Below the pieces are notes generated by a model. That model was not told the DNA's origin and did not search any database. It saw only the letters and a program-made list of their open reading frames with translations. Shown here in pieces: positions 57,215 to 64,000 of a stretch of DNA of 64,000 nt; the stretch's first letter is position 1, and each line of letters opens with the position of its first letter. The DNA lies in the NCBI GenBank assembly GCA_013407085.1, contig JACCGJ010005792.1, forward strand, positions 1 to 64,000, written 5' to 3'. The position numbers were made by a program, and so were the translations under genes. Source of the stretch: Atriophallophorus winterbourni (lineage: Eukaryota; Platyhelminthes; Trematoda; Plagiorchiida; Microphallidae).

Positions 57215-58700
57215 GTCAGGATTCAGAACTCAGAACTCAGATCTGAGAAAATTTAATGGTAGAAATGCAGTAAGCTTAACAATAACCATAGGATGAAAAG
57301 GTATATGGTATATATAAAGAATATAAAATATCTCGAAAATCAATAAGGACAGCCACATACCGCATGGTTCGTCATAAACTCATCGAGTTTGGAAGCAAAA
57401 CCTCAACAGATTCCAAGCGTGTGATTTCTTCTGGCAAAATGTTCCAAGTGAAACAAATTCTTACCGAGAAAAAATTACGACGAATCTCCAATCGAGAATG
57501 CGGAATGCTTAAAGCCTTTGAATGTGTTCGTTTTCGAGTAAGGCTATTGGTCTTTAGCAAGTGTCTAAGGGGATGGTTTTCAATATGCAAGATTTTAAAT
57601 GTCAACATGAGGTCACTACGTATCCGTCGTTGGGTAAAATTGTGTAGGTTCAGTTTTAACATTCCCTCTGTGAAAGACAAATTTCTGTAAGGGGGGATCA
57701 ACTTTGTAGTACGACGATAAAGCCTGTCGAGTAGTTCGATATCCTTACTCAGTAATGGTGCCCAGGCTTGGATGGAATATTCTATAACAGGACGTATATA
57801 CGTGTTAATTACCCGGGGTAAGGTTTCGGGCTTAAAAATCCTAAATATTCTTTTGAGAAGACTCAAGATACGACAAGCTTTATTGTACATCATCCAAAAA
57901 TGATGTCGAGGCTTAAGGATAAACGAAATCAAGATACCGAGATCTTTTTCTGCGGTGGTCCAGACGAGATTTTGCGTGCCAAGCTGATGCGTGTAGTGCA
58001 GAGATTTTCCAAGCTGCAGCATTTTACATTTCGCAGGGTTAAATGGTAACTCATTTAACTGGGACCAACGAAATAAGGTGCACAGATCCCGTTGTAATGC
58101 CGTACGGTCATTAACAAACCTGACATGTTTCCATATTTTAATTTAATCGGCAAATAGTATCAAGTTGCATCCAATATCCTATATTATATCGTTCATATAC
58201 ACCAACAATAGAAGAGGTCCAAGCACCGAGCCTTGCGGAACTCAACTCGTGACGTCTGTTTCGCAAGATAAGAAGCTGCCAACGTGAACTCAGACGTGTC
58301 TATTAGTAAGATAGTCCCTCATCCAATTCAGCAGTATTCCCGTTAATCCATAAGCTTCGAGCTTTTCAATTAACATGTCATGGTTGACTCTATCTAAGGC
58401 TTTGGAAATATCGATGTAGCAAGCATGTAAAGCCTCACCCTCGTTTAGTGGCTTGGTCCAATCCTCAAACGTTGTAAGGAGGTTAGATGAACAGCAACGA
58501 TCTCTTCGAAAATCGTTTTGTGCAGCGGTCAAAATATTTTGGTTTTCAAAATGTTCTCTTATGCGCGCAGTCACAATACGTTCCATTAATTTAAAGATGA
58601 GCCAGTTTAGATGAGCCAGTTTCAAAAACAATGAATCGACGTGCGCCAGTTTTATTTTCATCTCGAATGGAAATGAAACACGATTCAAATACAGGAATAT
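57215..58700 (-). mobile_element. CR1/Jockey-like LINE, RT to 3' tail
   Basis: RT core fragment (58290-58688: CYIDISKALDRVNHDML, LLNWMRDYLTNR), a gap with stops that includes an FADN-like site, then a long open C-terminal part (57372-58022: LGKSLHYTHQLG, KDLGILISF, RRTTKLIPPYRNLSF, FFSVRICFTWNILPEE). The tail on the minus strand is repeats of CTGAGTT near 57218-57245. Related to, but distinct from, the LINE in DHODH intron 3. It interrupts a minus-strand Gypsy gag lying to its right. Confidence 0.88.
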
Positions 58701-58869
58701 AATATAAGGTAATGCCTTTCATTTCAAGGCTAAAAGGTTAGATCCGGATCGAGAACAAAATCTAACGATGCAACACTAGAAACAAAATGTTTTACGCACG
58801 TGGCGAGAATTGCAAGACGTGACTACTAGAGACAATGATATAAATTCGTCATTAATATCAGGATCTGCA

Positions 58870-59640
58870 AATTTCTGGAATCAGTCAAACATGTTTTAAC
58901 AGTTCGACAAACAGGTTGAATATGACCGGATTTTTAGCACTTTGTGACATTAGGCTTGGCAAAATTGCCAAGTATGATGTAATGAATTCTGCTACATGAT
59001 GCACACTTCCCAACTTTGATTGAATTAGAATGGCTACTGGCAACGCGACGAAAACTGGTTTGATGTTTGAATAGTTGCGCTACAATAGAATCATTCCCTG
59101 GTGACAAACAAGTCGTTGCAGTACGTGGCATTGGATATTATTCTGAGTGAGATCAAAAATTTTTAAATGAGGGTTCTGGCAATTTCAAAAGTTTATTCTG
59201 TAGAACACTGTTATTAATTATAGCAATCAAGCTATCTTTCAACTGCATTTCCAGCAAGTCATCGAAATCGCATTTGGCAGCCTGAGGTAACAACTATAGA
59301 AAAAATCACGAATTTCTTGAGTAGGCTGCCGCACCATTGCATGAAATTTCGCTCCATCAGATGTTTTGAAGTACACAGGTTCTAAATGCTGCAATAAAAG
59401 CTGCTCTAACGACTCGTATGAGACAGAAATAGTTGGATGAGGATATTCCAATTTTTATTTACGTATAAGCGGATTTTTCAATTGAATTAAAAAATAAATA
59501 GACTCCTTATAATTTTTAGCCCTTGGACGTGTTCACCACCAAATTTCTAATCTTTCAAAATAATCTTCAATGTCCCATGCATTTGTGTTTATATCAAGGA
59601 GTTCCGAGCTTGAATTTGACATGAAATTGATGTTCGCGAC
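58870..59640 (-). pseudogene. Mag-like Gypsy gag, minus strand, with nucleocapsid
   Basis: Starts at ATG 59622 (SSSELLDINTNAWDIEDYFE) with stops, continues LEYPHPTISVSYESLEQLLL and AKFHAMVRQPTQEIRDF (59239-59451), then the nucleocapsid region (58870-59140) with GKCASCS and a CxKSGHIQPVC knuckle in a broken frame. Homologous to the gag at 54876. Confidence 0.82.
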
Positions 59641-59739
59641 CCCAAATGTATTAGTTGAATAATGGAATTATGTCTAACATGTATTTTGAGCAGAATTACT
59701 CGCTTTGGCGGTACATATACAAACAAACAAAACACCAAT

Positions 59740-59836
59740 TTATTGGCAGTAGTGGGCTCTCCTTTGAAGCTTTCCACCGACAGAAATTCTGGACGCTCGA
59801 CTGGCTAATCAGCCATTTACACTCCTGTTCCAACTG
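59740..59836 (+). repeat. CR1-like LINE 3' UTR fragment
   Basis: Matches 60455-60572 (GACGCTCGACTGGCTAATCA, TGAACTGAGCTGAACTGAA tail). Confidence 0.8.
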
Positions 59837-59944
59837 AACTGAGCTGAACTGAAAAGCAATCGGAATAAGCAATTGGTCACGAAGTATGTTCGAATATCGA
59901 ACAAATAATTAATAATAGCGTATAACAAAATTTACAAGAATAAA

Positions 59945-60572
59945 CAATCAGTGGTGGTCGATAGTACGATTACCACACGATTGTCGACTAATTTTAAATT
60001 ACACTTTTTCAGCTTCAGGGTGGTCAACTTCTGGAACAAGCTTCCTGAAGAACTTAACTCCTGTAGTTCCGTCTTAACTTTCAAGCAGGGTGTAGACAGT
60101 GACTGGGGTAAGTTATTCTCTGATTACATCCCATGATCGCCATGCTTAGATTGTCCTCCATTTTGCTCGCTATTCATCGTAGCAATTTTATCGCATCTTC
60201 TTATTCTTGATTCTCCATCAGCTGACCTCTCAACGTGTTGGCGAGGAGAACCTGCATTTTATTTTTTTCAGCATCGATTATTGCGTGTTGCTGTCCTACT
60301 ACTATCCGGTATATCGCCTGGTACCGCGATCAACAGAGATTGCAAACGGAGGAAAAAGAAAATTACCTTTTGGCAGTGCATCGATTATAGCGCGGTGCTC
60401 CCCAACTACACTCTCCTAGTCCTACGACCATCATAGTTTTCACACGGAGAACAAGGATGGACCCTTTGGAAGTGGTGGATGGTTCTCTTAACTTTTCACC
60501 AAAAGAAATTCAGGACGCTCGATTGGCTTGTCAGCCACTTACTGTCCTGTGCATACTGAACTGAACTGAAAT
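59945..60572 (+). mobile_element. CR1-like LINE 3' end, plus strand
   Basis: C-terminal frame (59951-60136: LHFFSFRVVNFWNKLPEEL, VLTFKQGVDSDW), then a 3' UTR of about 430 bp ending CTGAACTGAACTGAA. Confidence 0.86.
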
Positions 60573-61347
60573 TAAATATTTCAGAGTGCTTTTAATTTGG
60601 ATAGCATTTGCGAACTATAATTCTCAGATTTTACGTAGAGGCGCTATCAGCTTTTTGAGTTGCTCGTTGACTTTTCTTAATTCTCTATGAAATAACTGCG
60701 GTGGCTACCTTTCACTTTTGGCAGTTGGTTAGTGGAGAACGTAACTTGTTCATTGATTCTAATATTTTTAATTCCACAGCAATAAGTATTCGATGTTCTA
60801 TTTATTAGTAATCAGTCATCGTGGATTCAAACTAATTTGTTTTTCTTAATCAAATAAATGTTGATTACATAGGTGGCTTTTGGCGGCCTTGCTATGTACT
60901 CAGTCGCATCGTTATTTTATCACGTGGTCTGGCGTATATTTTTGTCCTCATGTTTGAACGGTTACAGATTCACATAGTGCATGGAAAGCGTAGACTTACT
61001 CAACTATTTTTTCCATATTACAACCAATTTTACGCTTCTCAAAATTTCTCAAGTCCAGATGTAGTACTGATGGTTTTTTATGCTAAATTACGAAACCCTC
61101 GAATCACAGCAATTTTTAATCGCATGTTTCAGTAGTTTTACTGCCAGTTTTATTCAATTATATATTTTTCGACCATCAGCTATAATAAATCTTGTGAGAC
61201 TGTCTGGCTCTATACTTGTGACTTCGCGTCCAATTTGCCACAACAGACACTCTTATATTATCTTACAGGTATTCAAACAGTTTCCTTTTGTTGATTGTGT
61301 TCGGTAGCCACCTTAATTTGTTTGCGTTTTATTACAAGTCTTATTCG

Positions 61348-61349
<2 letters not shown>
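60573..61349. other. AT-rich non-coding stretch
   Basis: No gene seen. Two similar motifs (TTTTATTCAATTATATA near 61150 and TCTTATTCGATCATATA near 61337) hint at an old duplication. Confidence 0.4.

Positions 61350-61392
<43 letters not shown>
61350..61392 (+). repeat. (TA)n microsatellite
   Basis: About 21 AT units, followed by a pyrimidine-rich stretch (CTCTCT, 61430-61545). Confidence 0.92.
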
Positions 61393-61394
<2 letters not shown>

Positions 61395-61641
61395 TATATA
61401 ATATTTATATAGCTATTACGTATATATACTCTCTCTCTCTCGTTCTGCCTCTCTACTCTCTACTCGTCTCTTGTCAGCCCCCACCCTTCTTTGCCCCGCT
61501 TGGCTGGTTCCCTTCCCCCCCTTCCGGCCCGCCCGCTTCTCTCACTCGGATAGTTATCTCGGGGACGTCTTCTGTATCCACAGAAGAAAAAAAGACTACT
61601 GACAGCAGAAAGAACATTCTGATCAGTTGATGATGGATTCG

Positions 61642-61940
61642 TCAGCAATGTCGCATAGTTTTTAGTATCAACAAATGCAAAAAATTCGGATTAGTACCGG
61701 CGTACGATAACGAATGAATCTGCGTAGGTCCGAGAATTTTTGCCGGTTCAATAGCCGAACGCAAACTCATTGCTCGCATTTCTAGGAAGCGGAGGCGTAC
61801 ATTGTTTGAATGCATACCAGACATGAAAGCAAGTTGAGCAGCCTGATCGCAATGCTGTTCTGCTGTGACTTCCTGAAAGTTACACTCCGTGGCCAGTGAA
61901 TTCAACCTTAGAACGAATTGATCGATATTTTAGAAAAGAG
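61642..61940 (-). pseudogene. Gypsy gag fragment
   Basis: LNSLATECNFQEVTAEQHCD, AQLAFMSGMHSNNVRLRFLE, SLRSAIEPAKIL: the conserved gag block of Mag-like Gypsy elements (FVLRL...LA..C, F..G..S...R.RLLE). No other domain is attached. Confidence 0.78.
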
Positions 61941-61944
61941 ATTC

Positions 61945-62212
61945 CACGTTAATTGTTTCAGTCGCCACTATCGCCTTTATTCTTGAATAGCCTGCCGATT
62001 TTGGTATTTGCGAATGAGTAATCCATGAAATGTCTGGATTATAACTATTCTACAGTGTTTGTTGAGCTCCGATGGTATGCTGTCGCTCCAGGAGCCTTTT
62101 CTCTCGCTAAGTGGTCGATCGCTCGGTTGAGCTCATCAAGAGCCGGTGAATTGCATACTCAATGGTTGGTAAAGACTTCACAGTTCCAAGTGCGCTTTCC
62201 TTGGAGTATAGA
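61945..62212 (-). mobile_element. LINE RT N-terminal remnant
   Basis: Base-level match to 32590-32810 (CTAAGTGGTCGATCG, TTGAGCTCATCAAGAG), the same LINE family, with frames lost. Confidence 0.75.
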
Positions 62213-62217
62213 GAGGT

Positions 62218-62424
62218 GTTTGTGTATGAAATCACAAGCCTGATGCAGGTAAAGTGCCGCACATTCATAGACTGCATATGGGCTAAGACAAGTATGAAAA
62301 CGAAAATATAAATGGCGTGGTTATTGACCGTGTTTTCGCATGCAGCGCATTACCGTTGGCATATCAATTTAGCAAGTATTAGCTGCACGACACCGAAGGA
62401 CTTCACGATCGCACATCCATACAG
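62218..62424 (-). repeat. SINE-like repeat copy 17
   Basis: Runs from TATGAAATCACAAGCCTGAT to CGCACATCCATAC with a 20-bp internal deletion. Confidence 0.82.
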
Positions 62425-62789
62425 AGAGAAGATATGCTCGACCCATCTTTTCATCTTGTATGCTATCGAAAATCCGTATCTGCATTGTTCTCAATACCGA
62501 AGCTAAATTCGGTTTAATCGTCTTGCATATCGCATAGAAATCTGCTGAAACTTAGTTCCTAGGACTTTAAGAAGGCTTAGGTTTTTGTCAGAAATACTTA
62601 CCGTTTCTCGTTTAGAACAACAGTCATCACAGGAGCTTTTGTATGGCCTTTTATCCAAAGGCTCCGGGTTGGATCCCCTAAGCCAACCACCTACTTTGGC
62701 CTAATAAACCCCGTAGTATCACGCCCGCAAGTAACTATCAAAATACTGGTAAAATGGCAGATCCCGTGCTCTTGCTCTCTGTTCACACT
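62425..62789. other. non-coding stretch
   Basis: Nothing recognised. Confidence 0.4.
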
Positions 62790-64000
62790 GCTTTCGATTA
62801 TCTCACACTATGCAAACTTTTATAATAACCTTTCATTGTTTTGTAGTTCTCTGGTTAGCCCCGACAGAAGTAAATCTTGTTCATTTAGGTCTCCAAATTT
62901 AGCTACTTTTAATATTTCGCCTGCTTTTATTGTTTCCAGAGCGTTCTTGCGCCTACGCGTACCGTTTATAGTGGGGTCGTTTAATGTACGCAGTTTAACT
63001 AGCATCGGCCCCGGACAGCTTTAGCTCGCACACTTGATATCCTCAATATCGATTTATGGTCTCTATCAGAAACGCGCATATATAACTCTAGCTTGGTTAC
63101 GCGATTCCCTTATCCTTCGAATTTAAGCAAGTCGTACCATCTACGTCTGTCCACTGATTACAATGACACGGTCAAGCCAGTGTTGGAATAGTTTTCTGTG
63201 ACACAACTGAGATCGCACTGTTAGATGAAATCTCAGTCGACAGTCCCCCTTATACAGTAAGACTACAGGGTTTGTGCAAGAAAGGTCCATGTCGCAATCG
63301 ATCCCGCAACCTGTTTGCGGTTTTATGGAAAATTACAAGAACTCAAACTTGCATGGAGGAGTGACATCGCTGTTTTAATTGGAGAAATGAATACACATGC
63401 ATATCGTCTATATTCTAACTAGCATTTCTTGGATGGTAGGCTTGTTCTCTTAAAGCGGCACTGTTCCACGCAAATTTACCATATCGCTATCAGTTACCCG
63501 TTGCGAGGTAGAATACGAAATTGCCGGAGAATTCAGCAAGTCTATCGCGATGGCGTAGTAGATAATCTTTCCAATGCGGTGTCCGAAAATATCACACAAA
63601 GTGGAGTGCGATTGCTACTGTAATACACGTTCTGTGTAGGTAAAACCAATGAAAATGGACAACGCCTTTTAGAAATGTGCACACAGTTCAGTCTTTGTGT
63701 CAGTAACACTTTTTTCAAACAAAACCACAGCATAAAGTCTCTTGGAAACATCCTCGCTCTAAGCATTGGCATCAGCTTGATCTTATTCTTGTTAGGCGCA
63801 CTAATATAGGAAGCGTACTCCTCACCAGTTCATATCACAGCGCAGACTGCGACACTGATCATTCACTGGTCTGTGCAAAACTGAAGCTTCCCCACACGAG
63901 ATTCCACCGCACCAAATTGTCTGCTAAACCAAGGATAGAAGTCACGCGCATGTGCGAACCTAATCTAGCTGCGCGGTTTGCAAAAGCCTTCATAGCCCAG
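62790..64000 (+). mobile_element. LINE endonuclease domain, running off the window
   Basis: Apurinic-type endonuclease of a LINE in broken frames: GSFNVRSLTSIGPGQL, DLWSLSETRIY, LRLSTDYNDTVKPV, LLEMCTQFSLCVSNTFF, then KHWHQLDLILVRR and HSADCDTDHSLVCAKLKL. The order matches ORF2 of RTE/CR1-type LINEs; the RT should follow beyond 64000. Several stops and shifts show decay. Confidence 0.88.

Noticed and set aside
61295..61630. 111-codon frame containing an Ile-Tyr repeat
   Set aside because: Translation of the TA microsatellite and a pyrimidine-rich run, not a gene.
1..64000. CRISPR arrays, bacterial operons, tRNA and rRNA genes
   Set aside because: None seen. Tandem arrays are microsatellites or retroposon tails, and the spliced genes show a eukaryotic nuclear genome.

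Overview
The window is animal nuclear DNA, most likely from a digenean flatworm (fluke-type trematode). The reasons are spliced genes with long transposon-filled introns, LTR retrotransposons carrying the Cys-His-Cys-Cys Gag motif known from the Clonorchis CsRn1 (Kabuki/CsRn1) clade, RTE-like and CR1/Jockey-like LINEs, and two host genes of metazoan type. The species cannot be named from the sequence alone.

Two host genes face each other tail to tail. (1) A complete class 2 (mitochondrial) dihydroorotate dehydrogenase gene lies on the plus strand at 5625-13622. It has five exons whose phases all agree and encodes 377 aa. (2) A very large gene for a p190-type RhoGAP (ARHGAP5/ARHGAP35 family) lies on the minus strand from 45973 leftwards. 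I could place twelve exons down to 18282, joined in a phase-consistent way and giving 1998 codons. They cover the N-terminal GTPase domain, the FF-domain region, a pseudo-GTPase-like region and a long Ser/Pro-rich linker. I could not find the C-terminal RhoGAP catalytic domain in the window.

Almost everything else is mobile DNA. 1-4670 is a nearly complete CsRn1-like Gypsy element (minus strand) with nearly identical LTRs, but its gag-pol frame carries two stops and one frameshift. Intron 3 of the DHODH gene holds a CR1/Jockey-like LINE split by a 3' fragment of a different Gypsy element. The introns of the p190 gene hold several RTE-like LINE fragments and many copies of a roughly 240-bp SINE-like repeat with a (CATA)n tail. 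The 3' end of this repeat resembles the 3' end of the RTE-like LINE found in the same introns.

46520-50627 is the most striking object: a complete, apparently intact hAT DNA transposon of 4108 bp. It has a perfect 8-bp target duplication, a 15-bp perfect terminal inverted repeat and a five-exon, fully open 821-aa BED-finger transposase. Its non-coding parts are packed with a short TTCGC/GCGAA motif. It sits inside the integrase region of a second, decayed CsRn1-like Gypsy element (46456-54052). The right end (54-64 kb) is a graveyard of LINE and Gypsy pieces in both orientations, ending in the endonuclease domain of a LINE that runs off the window.
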